Position numbers and translations under genes: made by a program. From Bradyrhizobium sp. 200 (GTDB lineage: Bacteria; Pseudomonadota; Alphaproteobacteria; Rhizobiales; Xanthobacteraceae), in contig NZ_CP064689.1 of assembly GCF_023100945.1 (NCBI RefSeq), positions 6,430,001-6,494,000 of the forward strand: a stretch of DNA of 64,000 nt, read 5' to 3'. The notes beneath the pieces were generated by a model. The model ran no database searches. It was given only the letters and a program-made list of their open reading frames with translations, and was not told the DNA's origin. The first letter of the stretch is position 1. Each line of letters opens with the position of its first letter. Below, in pieces: positions 15,771 to 24,892 of this stretch.

Positions 15771-18032
15771 CTACTCCGCCGCTTGCTGCGTCGGCGCTTC
15801 CAGCACTTCCAGCACCTTCGGCGGCGACATCGGCAGCGCGTAGAAGCGTTTGCCGAGCGCGTTGTAGATCGCATTCGCGACCGCCGCCATCACGGGCACC
15901 AGCGGCACTTCGCCGACGCCCTTGACGCCTTGCGGGTGTTTCGGGTTCGGCACTTCGACCATGATGCAGTCGATCATCGGCAGGTCGGAGCAGACCGGCA
16001 TGCGGTAATCGAGGAAGCCGGGGTTATCGACCTTGCCGTCCCGGGTGTAGATGTATTCCTCGTTCAGCGCCCAGCCGATGCCTTGGGCGACGCCGCCCTG
16101 GAGCTGGCCCTCGACATAGCCGGGGTGGATGGCGCGGCCGACATCCTGCACGGCGGTGTAGCGGATGACGCGCGCGATGCCGAGATCGACGTCGACCTCG
16201 ACGTCGCAGACATGCGTGCCGAAACCGCCGTCGGCGCCTTGGGTGTTGAGCTGCACGCCGGCCCCAATAGGGCCGCCCATCGCGGGCGCCTTCTCGGCGA
16301 GCTGTTCCAGCGTCAGCGGCTCGAACTGGCCGGCGTTCGGGCTCACCGGATGCGCCGCGCCGTTCTCCCACTTCACCGCTTCGGGATCGATCTCCCATAT
16401 CTTGGCGGCGCGCTCGCGCAGCGTCTGGATGATCTTTTCGGTTGACTGCGTCACCACCATCGAGGAAGCGAACAGCACGCGGCTGCCGCCGGTGAGGTTG
16501 GAGAAGCCCACCGTCTGCGTGTCGCCGATGATGACGGAGACGCGGCGGTAGTCGATGCCAAGAAGCTCGGCGCAGATGTTGGCGATGCCCGCGCGCGAAC
16601 CGCCAATATCAGGATGCCCTGTCGTGACGACGACGTTGCCGTCCTCGGTGATGTTGACCTGCGCGGAGGATTCGCCGCCGGCGTTGAACCAGAAGCCGGA
16701 CGCCACGCCCCTGCCCTGAAGCTTCCCGAGCGGGGCCTTGTAGTGATCGGAATTCTTTGCGGCTTCCACCGTCTCGATATAGCCGATGCGCGGGAACACC
16801 GGGCCGTGCGCGGCTTTCGTTCCTTCCTTCGCGGCATTCTTCAGACGGAAGTCGAGCGGATCCATCTTCAGTGCTTCGGCGACTTCGTCGAGCACGCATT
16901 CCACCGCATAGGCGCCGATCGGGGCGCCCGGCGCGCGATAGGCTGCGACCTTGGAACGGTTGGAGCAGACGTCAAACCCCTCGGAGAGCAGGTTCGGGAT
17001 ATCGTAGGGCGTGAAGCTGCAGCCCGCGGCGCCGCGGATCGGCGAGCCCGGGAAGGCGCCGGCCTGCAGATAGAAGGTGCCGTGCGCGGCGACGATCTTG
17101 CCGTCTTTCGTAGCCCCGATCTTCACCGTGCTCTTCGAGCCTGACGTGGGGCCGGTCGCGCGCATCACTTCCTCGCGCGTCATCACCATCTTCACCGGAC
17201 GGCCGGATTTTTTCGCCAGCAGCGTCGCAAGCGGTTCGAGATAGACGATGGTCTTGCCGCCAAAGCCGCCGCCGATCTCGGCGGGAATGGCGCGGATGTC
17301 GCTCTGCGGGATGCCGGTGAGATAGGCCGTCATCGCGCGCACCATGAACTGGCCCTGGCTGGAACTCCAGATCGTGGTCTTGCCGTCGGGCGCGACCGAG
17401 ATCAGGCACGCATGCGGCTCGATATAGCCCTGGTGAACGGGACGCGTGGTGAAGGTGCGCTCGATGACGACATCGGCCTTCTTGAAGCCTTCTGATATGT
17501 CGCCCTTCTTGTGCTCGAGGCGGCCGGCGATGTTGGAGGGCTTGCCCTCGAACTTGTTGAACTCGTGCAGGATCGCTGCGTCGGGCTTGATCGCGTCGTC
17601 GATCTCGATCGACCACGGCAGCACTTCGTAATCGACCTCGATCAGCTTGCAGGCCTCGGCTGCGATCGCCTCCGTGGTCGCGGCCACGGCGGCGATCGGA
17701 TGGCCGGGGAACAGCGCCTTGTCGCGCGCCATCACGTTGCGGCACATCCAGCGCATGTCCTGGATGCCCAGCATGACCGCGCCCTTCTCGATCGGGAAAT
17801 CGACGATGTCGCGCGCCGTGACGACGGCTTTTACGCCTGGCAGCTTCTCCGCCTTCGAGGTGTCGATCGATTTGATGCGCGCATGTGGATGCGGGCTGCG
17901 CAACACCTTGCCCCAGATCATGCCGGACATCGTGGTGTCGGCGGCGAACTGGGCGCGGCCGGTGACCTTGTCCATGCCATCAGGGCGAATGGTGCGCTGG
18001 CCGATCCACTTGTTGTTGGTAACGAGGTTCAT
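15771..18032 (-). CDS. Molybdopterin-binding large subunit, xanthine dehydrogenase/CO dehydrogenase family
   Basis: Catalytic subunit (753 residues) of a molybdenum hydroxylase that inserts water-derived oxygen into its substrate. Visible motifs: GGGFGGK at residues 254-260 (cofactor contact), the substrate-side loop AYRAPGAP at 364-371, and VKGVGE ending in the expected catalytic Glu near 708. It lacks the CoxL AYxCSFR signature of true CO dehydrogenase and the AYRGAGR form, so the substrate is more likely an aromatic, purine-like or aldehyde compound (inference). It is the last gene of a three-gene operon (FAD, 2Fe-2S, Mo order), 17 bases after the small subunit, with GGGAGA before its ATG. 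Confidence 0.93.
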   Translation of the reverse strand: MNLVTNNKWIGQRTIRPDGMDKVTGRAQFAADTTMSGMIWGKVLRSPHPHARIKSIDTSKAEKLPGVKAVVTARDIVDFPIEKGAVMLGIQDMRWMCRNVMARDKALFPGHPIAAVAATTEAIAAEACKLIEVDYEVLPWSIEIDDAIKPDAAILHEFNKFEGKPSNIAGRLEHKKGDISEGFKKADVVIERTFTTRPVHQGYIEPHACLISVAPDGKTTIWSSSQGQFMVRAMTAYLTGIPQSDIRAIPAEIGGGFGGKTIVYLEPLATLLAKKSGRPVKMVMTREEVMRATGPTSGSKSTVKIGATKDGKIVAAHGTFYLQAGAFPGSPIRGAAGCSFTPYDIPNLLSEGFDVCSNRSKVAAYRAPGAPIGAYAVECVLDEVAEALKMDPLDFRLKNAAKEGTKAAHGPVFPRIGYIETVEAAKNSDHYKAPLGKLQGRGVASGFWFNAGGESSAQVNITEDGNVVVTTGHPDIGGSRAGIANICAELLGIDYRRVSVIIGDTQTVGFSNLTGGSRVLFASSMVVTQSTEKIIQTLRERAAKIWEIDPEAVKWENGAAHPVSPNAGQFEPLTLEQLAEKAPAMGGPIGAGVQLNTQGADGGFGTHVCDVEVDVDLGIARVIRYTAVQDVGRAIHPGYVEGQLQGGVAQGIGWALNEEYIYTRDGKVDNPGFLDYRMPVCSDLPMIDCIMVEVPNPKHPQGVKGVGEVPLVPVMAAVANAIYNALGKRFYALPMSPPKVLEVLEAPTQQAAE

Positions 18033-18049
18033 TGGGCTGTCTCCCGCAA

Positions 18050-18526
18050 TTATTGCGCGCGCATTTCGGCAGCGGTTTCCATCACCGCGCGGACGATCTT
18101 GTCATAGCCGGTGCACCGGCAGAGGTTGCCGGCGAGCCAGAAGCGGACTTCCTCCTCGCTCGGCTCCGGATTCTTCTTCAGCAGCGCGTCGGAGGCGACC
18201 AGCATGCCCGATGTGCAGATGCCGCATTGCAGTGCGGCCATTTCGAGAAACTTCTGCTGCAGCGGATGCAGTTGCTCGCCATTCGCGAGGCCCTCGATGG
18301 TGCGGATTTCGTGATCCTGCGATTCGACCGCAAGCATCAGGCAGGAGCAGACCAGCCGATCGTCGAGCGTGATCGAACAGGCACCGCAATCGCCAGAGGC
18401 GCAGCCTTCCTTGGAGCCGGTGAGATTCAAGGTTCCGCGCAGAGCGTCGAGCATGGTGTCCGATGGCTCGCAGAGGAATTCCATCGGCTCGCCGTTGATG
18501 GTGGTGGTGACGTGAACTTTAGCCAT
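18050..18526 (-). CDS. (2Fe-2S)-binding small subunit of the molybdenum hydroxylase
   Basis: Electron-transfer subunit of 158 residues with both family clusters. The plant-type ferredoxin cluster is in GCASGDCGACSITLDDRLVC (about residues 42-61). The helical-domain cluster is in LQCGICTSGM near 100-109 and NLCRCTGYDKI near 134-144. No twin-arginine signal is seen, so the enzyme is cytosolic. It starts 5 bases after the FAD subunit stop, so the two are tightly cotranscribed. Confidence 0.95.
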   Translation of the reverse strand: MAKVHVTTTINGEPMEFLCEPSDTMLDALRGTLNLTGSKEGCASGDCGACSITLDDRLVCSCLMLAVESQDHEIRTIEGLANGEQLHPLQQKFLEMAALQCGICTSGMLVASDALLKKNPEPSEEEVRFWLAGNLCRCTGYDKIVRAVMETAAEMRAQ

Positions 18527-18531
18527 GAAGT

Positions 18532-19401
18532 TTATTTCCCTTTAGCGCGTTCAGCGGCGATCGCGGCGGTGCGCTTGAGCAGCACGCCGGCCACCCTGGT
18601 GCGATAGGCGATGGTGCCGCGCTTGTCGTCGATCGGGCGGCAGGCGGCGGAACAGGCAGCAGCGGCTTTCGCCAGCGCCGCATCGTCGAGCTTTGAACCG
18701 ATCAGCGCCTTGGCGGCGTCTTCAACCAGCAGCACTGTGGGTGCTACGGCGCCGAGGCCGACGCGGGCTGATGTGACGGTGCCGTCCTTGATCGTCAGGC
18801 TGACGCCGACGCCGACCACCGCGATGTCCATTTCGGTGCGCGGGATCATGCGCAGATAAGCGTCACTGGAGCCGGGCGGACGCGGCGGCAGCGTGAAGCT
18901 CACCAGTATCTCTCCGGGCTTTAAGTTAGTGCGGCCGGGACCGGCGGGAACGTCTTCCACCTTGAGCTCGCGGCGGCCGTTCGGGCCCTGCACGGTGACG
19001 ATGGCGCCGGCGGCGACCATCGCGGGCACGCTGTCGCCGGCGGGCGAGCCGTTGCAGAGATTGCCGCCGGCGGAGGCGCGGCCCTGCACCTGCTTGGAAC
19101 CGATCAGGTTGACCGCTTCCAGCACACCGGGCCAGACCTTGCCGAAACTCTTGTGTTCCGCGAGCGCCATGCCGGAGACGGCGGCGCCGATGCGAAAGCC
19201 GCCGTCGGCCATCTGCTCGATTGCGGTCATCTCTGGAATCTTCTTGATGTCGACGATCACGCCGGGCTTGAGCACGCCGGATCGCATCTGCACCAGAAGA
19301 TCAGTTCCGCCGGCCAGGATGCGCGCGGCGCTGCCGGCTTTCGCAAATGCGCCGATCGCTTCATCAAGCGTATCAGGCGCCAGATATCGGAGTTCCGTCA
19401 T
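18532..19401 (-). CDS. FAD-binding medium subunit of the molybdenum hydroxylase
   Basis: Subunit of 289 residues passing electrons from the iron-sulfur clusters to an acceptor through FAD. The FAD motifs are LAGGTDLLVQMRSG near residues 30-44 and ASAGGNLCNGSPAGDSVPA near 110-128. There is no extra 4Fe-4S insert like that of 4-hydroxybenzoyl-CoA reductase. It is the first gene of the operon; the promoter should lie in 19402-19600. No maturation gene (XdhC or CoxD type) adjoins the operon, although a MoxR/VWA pair lies 40 kb away. Confidence 0.93.
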   Translation of the reverse strand: MTELRYLAPDTLDEAIGAFAKAGSAARILAGGTDLLVQMRSGVLKPGVIVDIKKIPEMTAIEQMADGGFRIGAAVSGMALAEHKSFGKVWPGVLEAVNLIGSKQVQGRASAGGNLCNGSPAGDSVPAMVAAGAIVTVQGPNGRRELKVEDVPAGPGRTNLKPGEILVSFTLPPRPPGSSDAYLRMIPRTEMDIAVVGVGVSLTIKDGTVTSARVGLGAVAPTVLLVEDAAKALIGSKLDDAALAKAAAACSAACRPIDDKRGTIAYRTRVAGVLLKRTAAIAAERAKGK

Positions 19402-19613
19402 GGTCTTTCCGCCATCTCCCTTTTGTCTGCCCGTCCCATATGGGCGACGGCCTTATGTATGTCGGCCCAGCAGTGCCGCCCAAGCCTACACGGGGATGAA
19501 CGATTGGAACAGCCTGCGAGATCAGGTTCATACGGCAGGCTCCTATGCGCGCGGCGGGGCTTGCGGGCCGAATTGCTCCGGCGCGGGAGGCCGTTGGGCG
19601 CAGGCCCATCCGC

Positions 19614-19692
19614 CGTCATTGCGAGCGCAGCGAAGCAATCCATCTATCCCCGCGCTGAGGCATGGATTGCTTCGCTTACGCTCGCAATGACG
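19614..19692. repeat. Dispersed palindrome, CGTCATTGCGAGCGCAGCGA family
   Basis: Second copy of the element at 15667-15750: CGTCATTGCGAGCGCAGCGA on the left and GCTTACGCTCGCAATGACG on the right, with the inner pair AGCAATCCAT/ATGGATTGCT. It lies between the divergent FAD-subunit gene and the transglycosylase gene. Confidence 0.85.
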
Positions 19693-19767
19693 GCGCTGGG
19701 ACCGTTGGCTAATCTGCCCCATCGGTCTAAAACTCGGCTTCGGATTCACGATTGCCCGGGGACCTTG

Positions 19768-21138
19768 ATGCCGCATCTCAGACTCCTGCTTGCTGCTGCG
19801 GCGTCCTTGTCCCTTTCATCCCTCGCCATCGCCCAACCGGCCCCCGCTCCGGGTCCGCGCCCAGCGCCGGCCCGGCCAGCCGCGGCGAGACCGACTGTCG
19901 CACCGGTGCCGGGGCAGCAGCCGCCCGCTACCGCTCCGCGCTCGCCGCGCGCCGCGGCCTGTCACAACGGCATGTCGTTCGACCGTTTCCTCGCCGACCT
20001 CAAGCAGCAGGCCGTGGCGGAAGGCGTCTCGCAGCGCGCGCTGGCCGAGGCCGCGCCCTACCTCACCTACGACCAGAGCATCGTCAACCGCGACCGCGGC
20101 CAGCGCGTATTCGGCCAGGTGTTCACCGAATTCGCACGAAACAGGGCGTCCGATGGCGCGGCAAAAAATGCGCAGGCGCGAGTCCGGATGCATGCGGCAG
20201 CGTTCAACCGCGCCGAGAAGGAATATGGCGTGCCGCCCGCGGTGATCGCCGCGTTCTGGGGGCTGGAGAGCAGTTTTGGCGCCGAGTTGGGCAAGCTGCA
20301 CACGCTGCCGTCGCTGGTGTCGCTGGCCTATGACTGCCGCCGCTCGGAGATGTTCCAGAAGGAGACCATCGCCGCGCTGAAGATCATCGACCGCGGTGAT
20401 CTCTCACCATCCGAGATGATCGGCTCATGGGCCGGCGAACTCGGCCAGACGCAATTTTTGCCGACGCACTACTTCAACTATGCGGTGGACTATGACGGCG
20501 ACGGCCACCGCAACATGCTGCGCAGCGTGCCCGACGTGATCGGCTCGACCGCGAACTACATCGCCAACGGATTGAAGTGGCGGCGCGGCGAACCGTGGCT
20601 GCAGGAAGTCCGCCCGCCGCCAAATTTCCCGTGGGACCAGGCCGACCTCACCATCAAACTGCCGCGCGCAAAATTCGCGCAGCTCGGCGTCACCTATCCC
20701 GACGGCCGGCCGCTGCCGAACGACGACATGCCGGCCTCGCTGCTGCTGCCGATGGGCCGCACCGGGCCAGCGTTCCTGGCCTACGCGAATTTCGCCGCCT
20801 ACACCGAGTGGAACAATTCGCTGATCTATTCGACCACCGCCGGCTATCTCGCCACGCGTATCGCCGGCGCGCCGCCGATGCGGCAGCCATCCGTGCCGGT
20901 CGCGCAACTGCCGCTCAATGAACTGAAGGAGTTGCAGCAGCACCTGGTGCGCGCGGGCTTCAATGTCGGCAAGGTCGACGGCGTGATGGGACAGTTGAGC
21001 CGCACCGCGGTGAAGACGATGCAGATCAAATACGGTCTGCCGGCGGATTCCTGGCCGACGGCGGAATTGCTGGCCCGGATGCGCGGACCCGGCGTGCAGG
21101 CGCAGCCCGCCGGCATGGTGATGCCGGCGGCGCGGTAG
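19768..21138 (+). CDS. MltB-type lytic murein transglycosylase with peptidoglycan-binding domain
   Basis: Periplasmic enzyme that cuts peptidoglycan glycan strands with 1,6-anhydro ring formation. The ATG at 19768 gives a signal peptide (MPHLRLLLAAAASLSLSSLA, cleavage near AIAQ), followed by a Pro/Ala-rich linker to about residue 65. The SLT_2 domain carries the catalytic Glu in AAFWGLESSFG and the motif GELGQTQFLPTHYFNYAVDY. A C-terminal PG_binding_1 domain (LQQHLVRAGFNVGKVDGVMG) ends it. Total 456 residues. A paralogue lies at 46203-47468. An IS element follows 90 bases downstream. Confidence 0.93.
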   Translation: MPHLRLLLAAAASLSLSSLAIAQPAPAPGPRPAPARPAAARPTVAPVPGQQPPATAPRSPRAAACHNGMSFDRFLADLKQQAVAEGVSQRALAEAAPYLTYDQSIVNRDRGQRVFGQVFTEFARNRASDGAAKNAQARVRMHAAAFNRAEKEYGVPPAVIAAFWGLESSFGAELGKLHTLPSLVSLAYDCRRSEMFQKETIAALKIIDRGDLSPSEMIGSWAGELGQTQFLPTHYFNYAVDYDGDGHRNMLRSVPDVIGSTANYIANGLKWRRGEPWLQEVRPPPNFPWDQADLTIKLPRAKFAQLGVTYPDGRPLPNDDMPASLLLPMGRTGPAFLAYANFAAYTEWNNSLIYSTTAGYLATRIAGAPPMRQPSVPVAQLPLNELKELQQHLVRAGFNVGKVDGVMGQLSRTAVKTMQIKYGLPADSWPTAELLARMRGPGVQAQPAGMVMPAAR

Positions 21139-21228
21139 TTTGAACTATAGCCGGATGCAGCCAACGGGTCGCGCGAATGCGCGGGGTACCGCGCTAATCC
21201 TCTTTCCACCAAACGGAAAAATGCTCTA

Positions 21229-22061
21229 GGGTCTGTTGAGATTCAGGATTCACAGATTGAAATGCCCGTGATTCAAGCTCCGAAAGGAGCTTGGAATGCA
21301 CCGATTCGTTTTGACGGACGCTCAATGGGCGAAGATGGAGCCGCTTTGTTTGGGCAAGGCCACGGACCCCGGCCGCACAGGGGGTGACAACCGTTTGTTT
21401 CTCGAAGCAGTGCTGTGGATCGCGCGCACGGGCAGCCCATGGAGAGACCTTCCGCCGACGTTCGGCAACTGGAATACGGTGTTCAAGCGCTATCGCGATT
21501 GGGTGAAGGCCGGCGTTTTCAAGCGGATTTTCGATGCCGTATCGGATGATCCGGATATGGAGTTCGCCATGGTCGACGCGACAATCGTCAAAGTTCACCG
21601 CCACGCGCAGGGAGCAAAAGGGGGACAAAAAATCAGGCCATCGGCAAGTCGAAGGGCGGCTGGACCACGAAAATCCTTGCGCTGACCGACGCACTTGGGA
21701 ACCTGGTGCGGTTCATCCTGCTCCCCGGCCATCGCTTTGACACCGTCGGCGTCGCGCCCCTGATCAAGGACCTCGAATTCGGCGGCCTGATCGCTGATAA
21801 GGCTTTTGATTCCAACTGGATCATCGAAGACATGAACGAGCGCAAGGCGAAGGTCGTAATCTCGCAGCATCAAAGGCGCGCCAAGCCTCTCGACATCGAC
21901 AAGGACATCTACAAATGGCGCCACCTGATCGAGAACTTCTTCGGCAAGCTGAAGGAATTCAAGCGCGTGGCAATGCGATGCGACAAGACAGACAGCAGTT
22001 TCGAGGCGATGATCTACCTCGCCACCGCCGTCATCCATTCCAGGTGAATCTCAACAGACCC
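21229..22061 (+). mobile_element. Insertion sequence, IS5 family (IS427-like group)
   Basis: An 833-base element bounded by perfect 17-base inverted repeats, GGGTCTGTTGAGATTCA at 21229-21245 and its complement at 22045-22061. It is flanked by TA on both sides; CTAG with shared bases is also possible. Such short target duplications are usual for this group. It carries one transposase in two frames and looks complete. It has landed between the transglycosylase gene and the ABC operon, 36 bases before the start codon of the latter. Confidence 0.92.
21296..22047 (+). CDS. IS5-family transposase made by -1 frameshifting
   Basis: DDE transposase of about 250 residues split over two frames. The first frame (21296-21685) holds the N-terminal helical part and the first catalytic Asp in EFAMVDATIVKVHRHAQGAK. 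The second frame reads on through NQAIGKSKGGWTTKILALTD to IADKAFDSNW (second Asp) and RHLIENFFGKLKEFKRVA (Glu). The join is at AGGGGGACAAAAAAT, with the A6 run at 21627-21632, where a -1 slip restores the reading; this is the known expression mode in this IS group. All catalytic residues are present, so it may still be active. Confidence 0.9.
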
Positions 22062-22097
22062 TAGAGTGCGCCGCAATAAAACTGAGGAGGATACCCC

Positions 22098-23279
22098 GTG
22101 CGTCAAATTAAGATTATTGCTGCCGCGGCTTTTGCGCTGACCGCCACCGCCGCTTTTGCGGACGATTTGAAGATTGCCTTGATTCACGGCAAGACCGGAC
22201 CGCTGGAAGCCTACGCCAAACAGACCGAAACCGGCCTGCGCATGGGCCTCGAATACGCCACCAAGGGCACCATGATGCTCGATGGCCGCAAGATCGTAAT
22301 CATTACCAAGGACGACCAGAGCAAGCCGGATCTCTCCAAGGCTGCGCTCGCCGAAGCGTATCAGGACGACAAGGTCGACATTGCGATCGGCACGACGTCG
22401 TCGGCTGCAGCGTTGGCGGATTTACCGGTGGCCGAGGAAAACAAGAAGATCCTGATCGTCGAGCCAGCAGTCGCAGACCAGATTACCGGCGAGAAGTGGA
22501 ACAAGTACATCTTCCGCACCGGGCGCAATTCCTCGCAGGACGCGATCTCGAATGCGGTGGCGATCGGCAAGCCCGGTGTCACGGTCGCGACGCTGGCGCA
22601 GGACTATGCGTTCGGCCGCGACGGCGTCGCCGCCTTCAAGGAAGCGCTGGCGAAAACCGGTGCAACGCTTGCGACCGAGGAATACGTCCCGACCTCCACG
22701 ACCGATTTCACCGCGGCCGGCCAGCGCCTGTTCGACGCGCTGAAGGACAAGCCGGGGCGCAAGATCATCTGGGTGATCTGGGCCGGCGGCGGCGATCCCC
22801 TCACCAAGCTGCAGGACATGGACCCGAAGCGCTATGGCATCGAACTCTCGACCGGCGGCAACATCCTGCCCGCGCTGACCGCTTACAAGCGCTTGCCCGG
22901 CATGGAAGGCGCGACCTACTATTATTACGACATTCCGAAAAACCCGGTGAACGACTGGCTGGTCGCCGAACACCAAAAGCGCTTCAACGCGCCGCCGGAT
23001 TTCTTCACCGCCGGCGGTTTCGCCGCGGCGATGGCCGTGGTCACGGCCGTCACCAAGGCCAAGTCCACCGACACGGAAAAGCTGATCGCGGTCATGGAAG
23101 GCATGGAGTTCGACACGCCCAAGGGCAAGATGGTGTTCCGCAAAGAGGACCATCAGGCGCTGCAGAGCATGTATCACTTCAAGGTCAAGGTCGATCCGAA
23201 CGTCGCCTGGGCGGTCAACGAACCGATCCGCGAGATCAAGATCGAGGACATGAACATTCCAATTCGCAACAAGCGGTAA
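22098..23279 (+). CDS. ABC transporter substrate-binding protein, branched-chain amino acid type
   Basis: Periplasmic binding protein of 393 residues (Peripla_BP_6 fold). The start codon is GTG 22098 with GAGGAGG just upstream. The signal peptide MRQIKIIAAAAFALTATAAF is cleaved after AFA, and the mature protein starts with LKIALIHGKTGPLEAYAKQT. The two-lobed sequence includes VDIAIGTTSSAAALADLP and TLAQDYAFGRDGVAAFKEAL. Family members bind amino acids, amides, urea or aromatic acids; the ligand here is unknown. It is the first gene of a five-gene operon. An IS element lies directly upstream and may have replaced its promoter. Confidence 0.93.
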   Translation: MRQIKIIAAAAFALTATAAFADDLKIALIHGKTGPLEAYAKQTETGLRMGLEYATKGTMMLDGRKIVIITKDDQSKPDLSKAALAEAYQDDKVDIAIGTTSSAAALADLPVAEENKKILIVEPAVADQITGEKWNKYIFRTGRNSSQDAISNAVAIGKPGVTVATLAQDYAFGRDGVAAFKEALAKTGATLATEEYVPTSTTDFTAAGQRLFDALKDKPGRKIIWVIWAGGGDPLTKLQDMDPKRYGIELSTGGNILPALTAYKRLPGMEGATYYYYDIPKNPVNDWLVAEHQKRFNAPPDFFTAGGFAAAMAVVTAVTKAKSTDTEKLIAVMEGMEFDTPKGKMVFRKEDHQALQSMYHFKVKVDPNVAWAVNEPIREIKIEDMNIPIRNKR

Positions 23280-23316
23280 TGGTGGGGCCGGACTCGCCCG
23301 CCGCCTTCATATGATC

Positions 23317-23370
23317 CGGGATTGCCGGGCCGCCTGTCCCCGACTTGATCGGGGATGCCCCGGCAATCCA
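23317..23370. repeat. Hairpin repeat, GATTGCCGGG...CCCGGCAATC family
   Basis: ATTGCCGGG on the left pairs with CCCGGCAAT on the right around an inner CCCCGACTTGATCGGGG stem. It lies between the binding-protein gene and the first ATPase gene, a usual place for operon attenuation or mRNA-end protection (inference). Confidence 0.7.
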
Positions 23371-23405
23371 TCCGCACATCCCCACTTTCTTTCCGAAGCG
23401 GATCG

Positions 23406-24173
23406 ATGACCCTTTCCCTCGAAACCCACGACCTGACCATCCGCTTCGGCGGTCACGTCGCCGTCGACCACGTCAGTTGCACGTTTCGTCCCGGCGAACT
23501 GACCGCCATCGTCGGCCCCAACGGCGCCGGCAAGACGACCTATTTCAACCTGATCTCCGGTCAGTTGCGTGCCACCGAGGGCCGCATCCTGTTCTCCGGC
23601 GCCGATATCACGCAGCTTTCCGCGCCGCTTCGCACCCGGGCTGGCCTCGGCCGCGCATTCCAGCTCACCAACCTGTTTCCGAACCTGAGCGTGGAGGAAA
23701 ATGTCCGCCTCGCCGTCCAGTCCGCAAGTGGCGTGCATTACGACATGCTGCGGCCGTGGACGATCCGGCGCGATTTGATCGCCCGCGCCGACGCGATCCT
23801 CGACAGCGTCGCGCTCGGTGGCCGCCGGAATGTCGCCGCCACCGTGCTATCCCATGGCGACCAGCGCAAGCTCGAGGTCGCCCTGATGATGGCGCTGGAG
23901 CCTAAGGTGTTCATGTTCGACGAGCCGACCGCCGGCATGAGCGTCGACGAAGTGCCCGTCGTCCTCAATCTGATCGCGCAGTTGAAGCAGGACACCAGCA
24001 AGATCATTCTGCTGGTCGAGCACAAGATGGACGTGGTGCGCTCGCTCGCCGACCGCATCATCGTCCTGCACAATGGCAGGCTGGTCGCCGACGGGAAACC
24101 GGCTGATGTGATCGCCTCGCCGATCGTGCAGGAGGCCTATCTCGGCATCGCCCCCGGAAAGAGCGCGGCATGA
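23406..24173 (+). CDS. ABC transporter ATP-binding protein, LivG-like
   Basis: ATPase of 255 residues powering the branched-chain-type importer. Walker A is [14 protein letters not shown] near residue 40. The signature is the LivG-type LSHGDQRKLEVALMMALEPK, and Walker B is VFMFDEPTAGM. The C-terminal IVQEAYLGI tail is typical of LivG. ATG 23406 is preferred over ATG 23355 because homology-like sequence starts at LETHDLTIRFGG. It overlaps the next ATPase gene by 4 bases (ATGA), so translation is coupled. Confidence 0.93.
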   Translation: MTLSLETHDLTIRFGGHVAVDHVSCTFRPGELTAIVGPNGAGKTTYFNLISGQLRATEGRILFSGADITQLSAPLRTRAGLGRAFQLTNLFPNLSVEENVRLAVQSASGVHYDMLRPWTIRRDLIARADAILDSVALGGRRNVAATVLSHGDQRKLEVALMMALEPKVFMFDEPTAGMSVDEVPVVLNLIAQLKQDTSKIILLVEHKMDVVRSLADRIIVLHNGRLVADGKPADVIASPIVQEAYLGIAPGKSAA

Positions 24174-24892
24174 CCGATCTCCTGACCCTTACAGGCGTCA
24201 ATACCCATATCGGGCGCTATCACATCCTGCATGGCGTCGATTTCGGCGTGCCTGAAGGGCAGACCACGATGCTGCTGGGCCGCAACGGCGCCGGCAAGAC
24301 CACGACATTGCGCACCATCATGGGGCTGTGGCCGGCATCGTCGGGCCAGATTACGCTTGCCGGACAGCGCATCGAAGCGAACGCGACCCCGGATATTGCG
24401 CGCCTCGGCATCGGCTACGTGCCCGAAAGCATGGCTGTGTTCTCCGATCTCACGGTGAAGGAAAACCTGGTGCTGGCCGCCCGCGACGGCCCGCTCGACG
24501 ATTCGCGGCTCGAATGGATTTTCGGATTCTTTCCGGCGCTGCGGCGCTTCTGGCTGTCGCGCGCCGGCTCGCTGTCCGGCGGGCAGAAACAGATGCTGTC
24601 GATCGCCCGCGCCATCGTCGAACCGCGCAAGCTCCTTTTGATCGACGAGCCGACCAAGGGCCTCGCGCCCGCGATCGTGGTGGCGCTGATCGAGTGCTTT
24701 GCCGAGATCAAGCGCCGCGGCGCAACCATTCTTCTGGTCGAACAGAACTTCCGCGTTGCGCAAGAGATCGGCGACGCCGTGCTGGTGATGGACAATGGCA
24801 AGATCGTCCATCGCGGCGACATGGCGAAATTGGCAAACGACAGCGCGGCGCAGGAACGCCTGCTGGGATTGAGCCTGGAGGCCCATCAGTGA
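24170..24892 (+). CDS. ABC transporter ATP-binding protein, LivF-like
   Basis: Second ATPase of the importer, 240 residues. Walker A is LLGRNGAGKTTTLRTIMG. The signature is the standard LSGGQKQMLSIARAI, and Walker B is LLLIDEPTKGLAP. GIGYVPESMAVFSDLTVKEN is the LivF-type Q-loop region. It overlaps the LivG-like gene at its start and the permease gene at its end by 4 bases each. Confidence 0.94.
   Translation: MTDLLTLTGVNTHIGRYHILHGVDFGVPEGQTTMLLGRNGAGKTTTLRTIMGLWPASSGQITLAGQRIEANATPDIARLGIGYVPESMAVFSDLTVKENLVLAARDGPLDDSRLEWIFGFFPALRRFWLSRAGSLSGGQKQMLSIARAIVEPRKLLLIDEPTKGLAPAIVVALIECFAEIKRRGATILLVEQNFRVAQEIGDAVLVMDNGKIVHRGDMAKLANDSAAQERLLGLSLEAHQ

Noticed and set aside
15771..18032. Naming the large subunit coxL (CO dehydrogenase)
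   Set aside because: The CoxL active-site signature AYxCSFR is absent; AYRAPGAP is present instead.
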